Shown here piece by piece: positions 31,643 to 40,179 of a stretch of 44,067 nt of DNA. Within the stretch, counting starts at the first letter, position 1; every line of letters begins with the position of its first letter. The notes beneath the pieces were generated by a model. The model searched no databases and was not told the DNA's origin. It saw only the letters and a list, made by a program, of their open reading frames with translations. Made by a program: the position numbers and the translations under genes. This DNA is from REEB470 sp032117095 (GTDB taxonomy: Bacteria > Bacillota > Bacilli > Paenibacillales > YIM-B00363): assembly GCA_032117095.1 (NCBI GenBank), contig JAULZZ010000019.1, positions 1 through 44,067 of the forward strand. The letters run 5' to 3'.

Positions 31643-33736
31643 ATGTTGCGTTGGCTCCTCTTCCGTCTTTTTCGTTTGCGTCTCCAAGGGGTTGAAAACT
31701 TAACTTTCGCCCGTCCGACCGTCATCATGCCAAATCACGTGTCGTTTGCCGATGCATTGTTGCTTGCGCTCCTGCTCCCCAAAGACGTCTGTTTCATGGT
31801 CAATACAGACATTGCCAAACGCATGCGCTGGCTCAAAAAACTACGTAAAACAGTCGCCATCGACCCACTCAATCCGTACGCCATTCGTGAGCTGGTCAAA
31901 CTCGTCAAAACAGGCGTCCCGCTTGTCGTCTTCCCAGAAGGGCGCATCACCATCACGGGAAACGTGATGAAACTTTACGCAGGGGTCGCTTTTCTTGCCA
32001 TCAAATCGGAGGCAGACATCGTTCCCATCTGGATAGATGGACTAGAATACAGCAAATTTTCACGAATGACAGGCAAACTCCCCATGCAGTGGTTTCCACG
32101 CGTATCCATCTGGATTGGGGCGTCTTTTCGTCTTCCCATCACACCAGGCACGTCCATACGACACGTCAAGGAAAAAGCCGTCGAAGTCATCTACGACCAT
32201 TTGCAACAACTCGGCTACCGTAGTCGACGCAAAACTGCCGTCAACTTGTTCAATGCATTGCTTAGCGCTTCCCGTACATTTGGGTCAAAAACGCCCATTG
32301 TGGAAGACGTCAACGGAATCGCTTCATACAAACGCATTATTCAAGGAGCAACGGCACTGTCATTGCTGTTTCACAGACGCTTGCCCGATGACACGATCGG
32401 CGTATTGTTGCCCAATGTCACTGCGCATATTGCGACCTTATTCGCCCTGTTTCGGTGTGGAAAATCTCCGGCCATCTTAAATTTTTCCCTTGGTATCCAA
32501 GCGATACTCGACAACTGTGCGGTCGCCTCGATTCGTTACGTGATCACGTCGCATGCATTTGTCCAAAAAGCAAACCTCGGCGACACGATCGCCGCGCTCA
32601 CGCAGCAGCACATCACCGTCGTATACCTCGAAGCGTTGCGTAAGCAGCTGACGCTCCGTACGAAATTGCAAACGCTGTGGTTGCGCAACAAACCGACGGA
32701 CAGCGCTGGAAAATCGATCATCTTGTTCACTTCGGGGTCCGAAGGAAAACCCAAAGGGGTCGTCCTCAGCCATGACAACGTATTTGCGAATGTGCAACAA
32801 GCGCGACTCATGGTCGATTGCACGACACAAGACAAATTCATGAACGCACTCCCCATGTTTCATAGCTTCGGTTTGACCGCTGGCACGGTGTTTCCGCTGC
32901 TTTGTGGCATCCCCGTATACACGTATCCAAGCCCGCTCCACTACAAAATCATCAGCGAGCTCATTTATGACCGCAACTGCACCGTACTGTTTGGCACCTC
33001 TACGTTTTTAGGGGGGTACGCACGGGCGGCCCATGCATACGACTTTCGTTCGCTGCGCTACGTGTTTGCGGGGGCAGAAAAGCTCCAACCTGCCGTAGTG
33101 GCGCTGTGGCAACAAAAATTCGGCATTCGCATCCTCGAAGGATACGGCACGACAGAAGCGTCCCCCATCGTCTCGTTGAACACCCCCCTATACTGCAAAG
33201 CAGGTACCGTTGGTCGCCTTGTTCCTGCGCTCACTGCGAAACTCGAGCCGATCCCAGGCATCGAGCAAGGCGGAAAACTGCTCCTCCGTGGCGACCAGCT
33301 CATGCAAGGCTACTTGATCCATGGCAAAGGATTCGTGCCCCGCGAGGCGTGGTATGACACAGGAGATGTCGTCTCCATCGATGCCGATGGCTTTATTACG
33401 ATCCAAGCGCGGCTCAAACGATTTGCCAAAATCGGCGGCGAGATGGTGTCGCTCGAAGTGTGTGAGCGCATCGTCTCCCGTGTACTGACAGAGGAAAAAA
33501 GCGTGGTGGCGGTCGTCTGTGTCGTCGATGCACGCAAAGGAGAACGCATTGTCGCCTACTCCACGGAGAAAATCGACGGACACCGTGTCAACCAAGCGAT
33601 CCAACACGAACGACTGAGTCCGCTACTCGCCCCCTCTGCGTATGAAACGATCGCGGCCATCCCGCTACTGGGCACTGGAAAAACAGACTATGTCACACTC
33701 GCACGCATCGCCAATGAAACGTACGGTGCCCCTTAA
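31643..33736 (+). CDS. aas: Aas-like acyltransferase / acyl-ACP synthetase
   Basis: A 697-residue fusion. The start at 31643 follows AAGGAGGC. The N-terminal 200 residues are a PlsC-type acyltransferase: MPNHVSFADALL (His and Asp of the HX4D motif) and VVFPEGRITITG. Then follows an AMP-forming ligase with IILFTSGSEGKPKGVVLSH, GYGTTEASPIVS, WYDTGDV and a C-terminal TGKTDYVTL Lys region. In E. coli Aas activates fatty acids on an ACP-like site and re-acylates lysophosphatidylethanolamine. The next gene encodes LplT, the lysophospholipid importer, 33 bp later, so the two form the known Aas-LplT repair system. This pair is better known from Gram-negative bacteria. Confidence 0.88.
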   Translation: MLRWLLFRLFRLRLQGVENLTFARPTVIMPNHVSFADALLLALLLPKDVCFMVNTDIAKRMRWLKKLRKTVAIDPLNPYAIRELVKLVKTGVPLVVFPEGRITITGNVMKLYAGVAFLAIKSEADIVPIWIDGLEYSKFSRMTGKLPMQWFPRVSIWIGASFRLPITPGTSIRHVKEKAVEVIYDHLQQLGYRSRRKTAVNLFNALLSASRTFGSKTPIVEDVNGIASYKRIIQGATALSLLFHRRLPDDTIGVLLPNVTAHIATLFALFRCGKSPAILNFSLGIQAILDNCAVASIRYVITSHAFVQKANLGDTIAALTQQHITVVYLEALRKQLTLRTKLQTLWLRNKPTDSAGKSIILFTSGSEGKPKGVVLSHDNVFANVQQARLMVDCTTQDKFMNALPMFHSFGLTAGTVFPLLCGIPVYTYPSPLHYKIISELIYDRNCTVLFGTSTFLGGYARAAHAYDFRSLRYVFAGAEKLQPAVVALWQQKFGIRILEGYGTTEASPIVSLNTPLYCKAGTVGRLVPALTAKLEPIPGIEQGGKLLLRGDQLMQGYLIHGKGFVPREAWYDTGDVVSIDADGFITIQARLKRFAKIGGEMVSLEVCERIVSRVLTEEKSVVAVVCVVDARKGERIVAYSTEKIDGHRVNQAIQHERLSPLLAPSAYETIAAIPLLGTGKTDYVTLARIANETYGAP

Positions 33737-33769
33737 ACCAAATCCCCCCCTCAGGAGGCATGCGCTTTT

Positions 33770-34990
33770 ATGTCCACACACTTACAACAACGATCGCTCC
33801 GTAAACTGTATATTGCGCAATTTTTGAGTGCTTTTGTCGATAACGCTTTTTTCTATATTATCCTTGGTTTCCTCGAAGACAGCGGGGTACAAAACCCCGC
33901 CAATAGCATGGTCATCCCTCAAACGTTGTTTATCGTCGCCTACATCGTACTCGCCCCCTTCGTCGGCACGTTCGCTGAAAAATTAGCGAAGTCGCGCGTA
34001 TTGCTCATCGGCAACGTCATCAAGGCCGTCGGGATCGCCCTCATGTTCACGGGGATATCCCCTGCCTTGTGCTACATGGTCGTAGGCATCGGGGCGGTTC
34101 TCTATTCGCCGGCGAAGTATGGTATTTTGATGGAATTGACCACCACATCCAAACAATTGCTCGTCGCCAACGGGCGCATCGAAGGGTTCACCATCACGGC
34201 CATCATCATGGGGACGGTCGCAGGTGGTTTTATGGCGCTTTTCCCTGGGGTGTGGATTGAACTCGCAATATGCCTCGTCTTATACGGGTTGTCTCTCGTG
34301 ATGGCGTTGACCATTCCCAAAGGGAGGACTGATCAGACGCTCCGCTATTTGTCGTCGTCACTGCACTTTTTTAAGGACATCCGCACGCTGATGCGCAATC
34401 CGATCGCACGGTTTACCCTCATCGGTACAGCCGGATTTTGGATGATCGCCGTATTGCTCCGGCTGTCTTTTATCGAATGGCTGGCGGTCAACTTGCCCAC
34501 ATTGGCAGAAAGTCAACGTCCATTCGTGTTCGGGGTAACGACCGTCGGTATTATTATCGGGGCGTTGCTCGCACCGCGTCTCTACGAAATAAAAACGTTC
34601 TACAAATGTACGGTCATGGGCGTATGGCTCGTGGTCATCGTTGCAGCGAGTGCATATGCACCGAACTTGCCGTTTCTCGTCCCGCTGCTGCTCGCCATCG
34701 GCACCTTTGGGGGGCTATACATCGTCCCAATGAACGCTGCATTACAAGAAACGGGAAGTCCCCTTGTCGGGGCTGGGAAAGTCGTGGCGATCCAAAACGT
34801 GTTTGAAAACGCCTTTATGTTACTCGCCATGGGGTTTTTGTTCACCAAAAGCAGTGGCATGGTCGACATTTCGATCGAAAACGTCATCGTCGTGGGCGCT
34901 TTTGCCTTGCTTCTCATCGTCTTGTACGCATACAGTCAGATCGCCAAAGTCAAGCGGGCGCTTGCACAACACGCTAGCGAGGGGCGATAA
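33770..34990 (+). CDS. lplT: Lysophospholipid transporter LplT (MFS)
   Basis: A 406-residue major-facilitator protein with about 11-12 hydrophobic segments. The family pattern is in FLSAFVDNAFFYIIL, PQTLFIVAYIVLAPFVGTFA, YSPAKYGILMELTTTSKQLL and VANGRIEGFTITAII. It flips lysophospholipids into the inner leaflet for re-acylation by Aas. ATG 33770 is preceded by AGGAGGC at 11 nt. It is probably co-transcribed with aas. The sequence resembles LplT proteins more closely than general drug exporters. Confidence 0.88.
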   Translation: MSTHLQQRSLRKLYIAQFLSAFVDNAFFYIILGFLEDSGVQNPANSMVIPQTLFIVAYIVLAPFVGTFAEKLAKSRVLLIGNVIKAVGIALMFTGISPALCYMVVGIGAVLYSPAKYGILMELTTTSKQLLVANGRIEGFTITAIIMGTVAGGFMALFPGVWIELAICLVLYGLSLVMALTIPKGRTDQTLRYLSSSLHFFKDIRTLMRNPIARFTLIGTAGFWMIAVLLRLSFIEWLAVNLPTLAESQRPFVFGVTTVGIIIGALLAPRLYEIKTFYKCTVMGVWLVVIVAASAYAPNLPFLVPLLLAIGTFGGLYIVPMNAALQETGSPLVGAGKVVAIQNVFENAFMLLAMGFLFTKSSGMVDISIENVIVVGAFALLLIVLYAYSQIAKVKRALAQHASEGR

Positions 34991-35021
34991 GTCCCGTTGC
35001 ACAGTCAACCCCCATCCCCGT

Positions 35022-35453
35022 GAAATCATCAAGAAAGAGGTGAAGTCGAACATCGAAAGTGGGGAGGGACGATCGGATGTGACGGTCATTCCACGAAACA
35101 TGCAACCGAATTCCCGTGGATTTATTTTTGAATGCAAACGCGTTGAGCAGAAAGAACAGCTGGATCGAGGCGTGGCGCAAGCATTAGCACAAATAAAGGC
35201 AACGTCAACAGGTTAAGCGGATGATCTCGGAGGTGGATGAATCAGTGAGAAACCGATTTTTCTCAAGACATCAAGATTTTTTAGATTTTCTTTTATTTTC
35301 AATATTTTCAGGGAAGCTCTTAACCTGTTGACATTGCAAATAAAGGAGAAGCAGTATGACGCCGTCGTCAAGCAACGGGGAGTGCCTCACATCGTACACA
35401 TTGGCATTGCCTTTGTGGGGAAGCACGCAAGGGTAGGGATGATGTATGTGTAG
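35022..35453 (+). pseudogene. C-terminal fossil of a DUF1703/PDDEXK_9-type AAA-ATPase-like gene, split by a MITE
   Basis: The first part reads EIIKKEVKSNIESGEGRSDV and RGFIFECKRVEQKEQLDRGV, AQALAQIK. After the 139-bp insert the frame resumes as QIKEKQYDAVVKQRGVPHIV and GIAFVGKHARVGMMYV, then stop. This is the PD-(D/E)XK nuclease-like end of the large family of predicted AAA ATPases; the Asp in GRSD and Glu-x-Lys in FECKR are the expected catalytic residues. The N-terminal ATPase is absent. Removing the insert and one copy of its 8-bp duplication restores the frame exactly. Confidence 0.8.
35199..35337. mobile_element. 139-bp MITE with 19-bp inverted ends and 8-bp target duplication (copy 1)
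   Basis: GCAACGTCAACAGGTTAAG on the left is inverted as CTTAACCTGTTGACATTGC on the right (one mismatch). AAATAAAG is duplicated at 35191-35198 and 35338-35345. The inside is AT-rich without a transposase. It disrupts the DUF1703-type fossil. A near-identical copy lies at 43504-43640. Confidence 0.9.
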
Positions 35454-35643
35454 AAGAGAGGGAGTGTGGGAAAGCGAGGGAGGAAAACGGATGAAAGCGC
35501 TCTTTATCGGGATTAGCTGATTTCGAGAAGTTCCAAAGAAAACGACGGTTATCCTAAACACGATTGCAATATGAGATTCGTATGACTACGCAATAATTCT
35601 CGGTCACACGACCCCTACAGCCATCGTGCACTTTCGCACCTAT

Positions 35644-37335
35644 TCAGCGTGACTGCGAGAAAAATCGCCGCATGTCTTCCGCTTGGATTGCTTTTGTTCC
35701 CCAGAGGACAGCTCCCATCGTAAAGAGGACGACAACACCGATGACCGTCGCCTGACAGAAGGCGTTGCCCTCAGCAAGCGCAAACGGTTGGACAAAATGG
35801 CCACTCCATTTGGCGACCGCACTGCCGACGACGAGTGCAGCGCCCGAGGCCACACCCAAGGAAACGTAACGTCTCGACCATGAAAACTTTACCATTTGGC
35901 GAAGGCGCCACAAATTGAGTGCCATCGTTGTGGCAAAACATGCTGCGGTAGCGACGACAATGCCCATGATCCCCCACAGTGGTGCGAGTGTCCATGTCCC
36001 GATAAGTTTAACGAGCAGTCCACAGGCGATATGCATCATCGGCGCCAGCGGTTTTCCTAACCCCAACAAGATCGATCCCGATGTCATCATCCACAACTGG
36101 AAGACGACCGTCGCAACGACCGTCGCGATCACGACACTGCCGACTGTATTGCCAAACAACAACGTATTGATCGGGTCTACTGCAACGATGAGTACTAAAA
36201 TAACAGGAACACCAAGCAACAGGGTCACCCATAGCGCACGTTCCGTGTGGTGTTGGAGGGCGCTGTGCTCCTGTTTGGCATATGTGGCGGCAATGAGTGG
36301 CATGATCGACTGACTGAGGGCAATCGCAAAAATAACGGGGATGCCCGCGAGGGATTGGGCGCGTCCCCCGAGTATGCCTAACATACGGGTCGCTTCTTCG
36401 ACGCCCATCAGGGGTTGCAACAAAGGGATCGTCAACAAGGTGTCTATCAAATACAACGTAGGCACGGCGAGTGCCGTGATCGAGGTGGGCACCGCGAGGC
36501 GCACCAAAGACGCAAACAAGGATGCCTGTTTGCGCGGGGATGCTGGAGAAGAAAGTGGCTTTCGATCCACGTGTTCTTCTGTGTGTCGTTCTGATGCGAC
36601 CGCCGATTGTACTTGTTCAACTTGTTTTTTTGGATGCTCGTTCGCAGGTGTTGTCTGTATCATAGGGGCACCCTTGCGGCGCTGAGGATCCCGCGCATCG
36701 CTCCGTGCTAACTGGCGACTTGCGATCACCATCACCAGTGCTGCCCCCATGGCCCCAAGCACCCCCCCAAAGGACGCCCCTGCTGCGGCCAAAGCGACAC
36801 CATATCCTCCGACCATCAAAGCGTAAGCGAACGCAACCCCAGCAAGCACACGCAAAATTTGCTCGCCTACTTGGGACAGCCCATTTGCCAACATGCGTTG
36901 GCGCCCGTGAAAATACCCTCGCTCTACCGCTACCCATGGAAACAACAACAATGCGGGGGACAACGCCTGAATCGCCCACACCGCGTCGGGATTGCCTCCA
37001 CGATTTGCGATCCATGGTGCTCCCCAAAACAAAGTCAACGCCATGATGAGGCCACCCCCCCAGCCCCAGCGACGCGCAAGCGTCCGAATACGCACACTCT
37101 CGTCGTATCGTCCCAACGCTTCTTTTTCGGCGACTAATTTTGCCAGCGCACTGGGGATGCCCGCCGTCGCGAGCACGAGCAACCAAAAATAAACGTTGTA
37201 TGCCATCGCATACGACGCCATGCCGATATCATCCAAAATACGCTGTAACGGGATGCGTTGCACGACACCGAGAAATCGCGCCACGAAGGCGGCCCCAGCC
37301 AATACAAGCGTCCCCTTGATCCACGTGTTGCGCAC
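35644..37335 (-). CDS. MOP-superfamily flippase (MurJ/SpoVB-like polysaccharide exporter)
   Basis: A 563-residue polytopic membrane protein. The start is placed at GTG 37335, after GGGGGACAG, 41 bp beyond the HAD gene; GTG 37371 is an alternative and the frame to 37578 lies inside the HAD gene. Family features are the N-terminal WIKGTLVLAGAAFVARFLGV, NVYFWLLVLATAGIPSALAK, and FATTMALNLWRLRQM. A hydrophilic insert (about residues 220-290) separates two hydrophobic halves. Relatives such as SpoVB, YtgP and YabM move lipid-linked peptidoglycan or polysaccharide precursors outward. Which of these it replaces cannot be told from sequence. Confidence 0.8.
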   Translation of the reverse strand: MRNTWIKGTLVLAGAAFVARFLGVVQRIPLQRILDDIGMASYAMAYNVYFWLLVLATAGIPSALAKLVAEKEALGRYDESVRIRTLARRWGWGGGLIMALTLFWGAPWIANRGGNPDAVWAIQALSPALLLFPWVAVERGYFHGRQRMLANGLSQVGEQILRVLAGVAFAYALMVGGYGVALAAAGASFGGVLGAMGAALVMVIASRQLARSDARDPQRRKGAPMIQTTPANEHPKKQVEQVQSAVASERHTEEHVDRKPLSSPASPRKQASLFASLVRLAVPTSITALAVPTLYLIDTLLTIPLLQPLMGVEEATRMLGILGGRAQSLAGIPVIFAIALSQSIMPLIAATYAKQEHSALQHHTERALWVTLLLGVPVILVLIVAVDPINTLLFGNTVGSVVIATVVATVVFQLWMMTSGSILLGLGKPLAPMMHIACGLLVKLIGTWTLAPLWGIMGIVVATAACFATTMALNLWRLRQMVKFSWSRRYVSLGVASGAALVVGSAVAKWSGHFVQPFALAEGNAFCQATVIGVVVLFTMGAVLWGTKAIQAEDMRRFFSQSR

Positions 37336-37376
37336 CGCTTCTGTCCCCCAGCTATGATCGCCTTTTCTCACCAACG

Positions 37377-38123
37377 TTACGCCAAAATGTATCGTGCAAT
37401 GACAGATGCCACGCCGTGCGCTTCGTTCGTCGTCGTCACCGCTCCAGCGATCGCTTTCACCGCCTCTTCCGCATTGCCCATCGCCACACCGAGTCCGACG
37501 GCACGCAACATAGAAACATCGTTGTTGCTGTCTCCAACGGCGATAATGTCTTCCATCCGCACATCTAACAACGTACACACGATAGCCAGCCCTGTCGCCT
37601 TAGAAATGCCAACGGGGTTTAATTCGACGTTATGCGGGTGGGAATGCGTCACCTCAAACGTGCCCAAAGCAGGAACGCGCTGGCGAATCACGTCTCGTTT
37701 TGCGGCATCTTCTGTAAAAAAGCCGAATTTTAGCCACGCCGTTTGTTCTTCTGCCTCAATCCACTGTTCTTTATTATACAATCCTGCCGCACTATATGCC
37801 CAATACCATACCCCGAGCTGTTCTGCCAATGCCCGCAGTGCCCGAATCGTAGTCGGCTCAAGCACGATGCGCGTATGTAATTCGTCGGGTGTACGCCACA
37901 CTTCACTGCCATTCGTCACGACGAGCGGGGTGGTCAGCCCCAGCTGTCGTACGTAGTCGATGGCACTGTGGTATCCCCGTCCCGTTGCCACGCAGACGTG
38001 TATGCCGTGGGCGGTTGCCTGACGGATCGCCTGCTCATTTTCGGGAGAAATATGGCACTGTTCATTTAACAACGTGCCGTCCAAATCCAGTGCGAGCACC
38101 TTAAATGTCTTTTTCATCGGCAT
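37377..38123 (-). CDS. Cof-type HAD-IIB phosphatase
   Basis: A 248-residue HAD hydrolase with motif I LALDLDGTLLNEQ, motif II VCVATGRGY, and motifs III-IV SKATGLAI and IIAVGDSNNDVSMLRAVG. The order and the large cap domain fit the Cof/YwtE subclass, which dephosphorylates sugar phosphates, FMN or other small metabolites; the substrate is unknown. ATG 38117 (MKKTFKV) and ATG 38123 are both possible after two GAGGAA sites. It is followed by the flippase gene after 41 bp in the same direction. Confidence 0.85.
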   Translation of the reverse strand: MPMKKTFKVLALDLDGTLLNEQCHISPENEQAIRQATAHGIHVCVATGRGYHSAIDYVRQLGLTTPLVVTNGSEVWRTPDELHTRIVLEPTTIRALRALAEQLGVWYWAYSAAGLYNKEQWIEAEEQTAWLKFGFFTEDAAKRDVIRQRVPALGTFEVTHSHPHNVELNPVGISKATGLAIVCTLLDVRMEDIIAVGDSNNDVSMLRAVGLGVAMGNAEEAVKAIAGAVTTTNEAHGVASVIARYILA

Positions 38124-38208
38124 GTTCCTCGTTTCCTCGATTACGTTCTACTGCTGCAATACGGACGCTGTCATGTACGACTGCGTTTTGCCACTGGCAC
38201 CTGCCTAT

Positions 38209-38413
38209 ACGAAACACGGTTTGAATACAGACAACCTATTGGGGCACCTCTATAAACTACATAATTCGCATAAACATACGCAAAAAAATCGCTTATTTCC
38301 TGCAAAATAATTTTTGAAAAATCGGTTTATAGCGGTGCCCTTGGTTAAAAATTCCTTTACTTTCTCGTAAAAGGAATCGCTCCGCATAGATGTTTTTCAT
38401 CCGTGTTTAGTAT
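38209..38413. repeat. PIR-family element split by MITE-II and overlapping the mntD end
   Basis: The left end ATACGAAACACGGTTTGAAT and the right end CATCCGTGTTTAGTAT are inverted. A 97-bp element (38244-38340) sits inside. Without it the sequence reads CCTATTGGTTAAAA, as in intact copies. The right arm (38397-38413) codes for the last residues NTKHG and the stop codon of mntD. Confidence 0.85.
38244..38340. mobile_element. 97-bp MITE with GGGCACC/GGTGCCC inverted ends (copy 2)
   Basis: The left end GGGCACCTCTATAAACT and the right end CGGTTTATAGCGGTGCCC are inverted. TTG flanks both sides (38241-38243 and 38341-38343); TTGG can also be read as the duplicated site. It is inserted inside a PIR element. 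Compare 11495-11590. Confidence 0.8.
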
Positions 38414-39284
38414 TAGTACGACGTTGCACCCACGCAAAAACCATCCCCCGACGTGGGGAAAACAGAGCGGTACACGCAAACAAGCCCGTCGCAACCACGA
38501 CCATGCATCCAGAAATCGAAGCGTTGATCGCTGTAGCGAGTACGTAGCCCCCGATCGTACTGCATGCGCCAAACAAGACGGCGAGCGAGAACAGCGTAGA
38601 CAGGCGATCGGTACACAAATACGCCGTGGCGGGGGGGATGACGAGCATCCCTAAGACGAGAATCGCACCGACACTCTCAAAAGAAGCGACGGTGGTCATG
38701 CTGACGAGTCCCATCAATAAGAAGTGAAACGTCGCCACAGATACGCCCGTTGCCGCCGCCATCGCTGGATCAAACGCACACAATTTGAACTGTTTATAAA
38801 ATAACCCGACCACCGCCACGATGACGACCAACGTGAATCCGAGCGTCCACAACGGCTTCACCCCGAGGTCGATGCCCATCCATGCTAGGCGCATCCACGG
38901 GGCATAATGCATCTCGCCATACAGCACACAATCTAAGTCTAAGTCGATTTTGTCGGCATACTTTGCGATGAGCAACACACCACCGGCAAACAATGCGGTG
39001 AACACGACGCCCAAAGAAGCGTCCGCCTGTACGCCACGCCGCTGCATCCACGCCATCATAAACGTAGCGAGCAATCCCATGAGCGCCGCAGCCCAAAACA
39101 TCGTCAGCGAACTGCGCGTCCCCGTGAACAAAAACGCCAGCACGATGCCGGGTAAAACCGCATGAGAAATTGCATCGCCGACCATCGCCATTTGGCGCAA
39201 CACGAGCCATGTCCCCACGATACTACACGACACCGCAACAAGCAACCCCGTAAGGATGACGATTATGTCATTTGCATGGATCAT
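38397..39284 (-). CDS. mntD: Manganese ABC transporter permease (second subunit)
   Basis: A 295-residue member of the ABC-3 metal permease family with about 8-9 membrane segments. Conserved are VGDAISHAVLPGIVLAFL (permease-ATPase contact) and VGAILVLGMLVIPPATAYL. The start ATG 39284 overlaps the stop of the first permease in an ATGA. The final residues NTKHG and the stop are encoded by the end of a palindromic repeat, so the original C-terminus may have been replaced. It acts with the first permease, the ATPase and the binding protein in metal import. Confidence 0.88.
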   Translation of the reverse strand: MIHANDIIVILTGLLVAVSCSIVGTWLVLRQMAMVGDAISHAVLPGIVLAFLFTGTRSSLTMFWAAALMGLLATFMMAWMQRRGVQADASLGVVFTALFAGGVLLIAKYADKIDLDLDCVLYGEMHYAPWMRLAWMGIDLGVKPLWTLGFTLVVIVAVVGLFYKQFKLCAFDPAMAAATGVSVATFHFLLMGLVSMTTVASFESVGAILVLGMLVIPPATAYLCTDRLSTLFSLAVLFGACSTIGGYVLATAINASISGCMVVVATGLFACTALFSPRRGMVFAWVQRRTNTKHG

Positions 39285-40165
39285 CGCGGTGTGTGCTCCC
39301 TTCGCTGCCGTCGTTGTCGTAGCCGTACCCATGACAAGGCGAGAATCCCCTGTTTGGGTGCCACGAAAAAAGTGAGTACGAAACATCCCGTGAGTACGAT
39401 CACTACAAGAGGCCCTGTGGGCAATTGGGGCGCTGTCGCACTCAGCCATGCCCCGATCGCCCCCCCGACACCCCCAAACGCCGCTCCAGCAGAAAGCATC
39501 CACCCAAAACGCGACGTCCAGTACCGTGACATCACCGCAGGGGTAATAAACAACGCCGCCATCATCAGCACCCCAACTGCTTGAATGCCTGCCACGATCG
39601 TCAACACGAACAGTCCGATGAGTACAACTTCTAGTAGTGCAATGCGATATCCTCTCGTCTTGGCCCACTGCGGATCAAATGTCATCGCCTTCAAGGGCAC
39701 ATAACAAAGCGACAATACGAACAATACGACACCCGTGAGCACCATCATCATGGTCACATCGCGCGCACCCAATGCGGACGCTTGCCCAAACAAAAAACGA
39801 TCTAAGCCCGCTTGGTTCGGATTGCCCGTCTGTTGAATTTGTGTCAACAAGACGATGCCCATCGCAAACGATGCCGATACCGTAATGGCCATCGCACTGT
39901 CTGCTTTGATGCGTGTCCACCGCGTGAGTGCACTCATCGCCAACATCGCTAGTGCGCCACATGCCAACGCCCCGATCAAAAATGCGCCAATTGACTTCGT
40001 ACCCGTCACCAAAAACGCCAGACATACGCCAGGAAATGCCGCATGGGAAAGTACGTCCCCGAGCAACGATTGTTTACGCAAATAGGCAAAACAACCTAAC
40101 AACCCCCCGCATATTCCGAGAAACAAACATCCACTCACAATCCACAAAATATTGGGATCCACCAT
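39281..40165 (-). CDS. mntC: Manganese ABC transporter permease (first subunit)
   Basis: A 294-residue ABC-3 family permease. LLGDVLSHAAFPGVCLAFLV is the coupling motif; hydrophobic segments such as VVLFVLSLCYVPL and VLMMAALFITPAVMSRYW follow. ATG 40165 follows AAAAAGGGGGAGG. It lies 14 bp after the ATPase gene and overlaps the second permease gene by 4 bp. Two permease genes in one operon are typical of the Mnt/Sit/Yfe type. Confidence 0.88.
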   Translation of the reverse strand: MVDPNILWIVSGCLFLGICGGLLGCFAYLRKQSLLGDVLSHAAFPGVCLAFLVTGTKSIGAFLIGALACGALAMLAMSALTRWTRIKADSAMAITVSASFAMGIVLLTQIQQTGNPNQAGLDRFLFGQASALGARDVTMMMVLTGVVLFVLSLCYVPLKAMTFDPQWAKTRGYRIALLEVVLIGLFVLTIVAGIQAVGVLMMAALFITPAVMSRYWTSRFGWMLSAGAAFGGVGGAIGAWLSATAPQLPTGPLVVIVLTGCFVLTFFVAPKQGILALSWVRLRQRRQRREHTPR

Positions 40166-40179
40166 ACGCCTCCCCCTTT

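Noticed and set aside
34764..35216. A 150-codon frame starting inside lplT
   Set aside because: Its first part is a shadow of lplT; only the end from about 35022 is the DUF1703-type fossil.
38397..39668. A 423-codon frame as one large permease
   Set aside because: The first 128 codons are an alternate frame of the upstream permease gene; the real start is the ATGA overlap at 39284.
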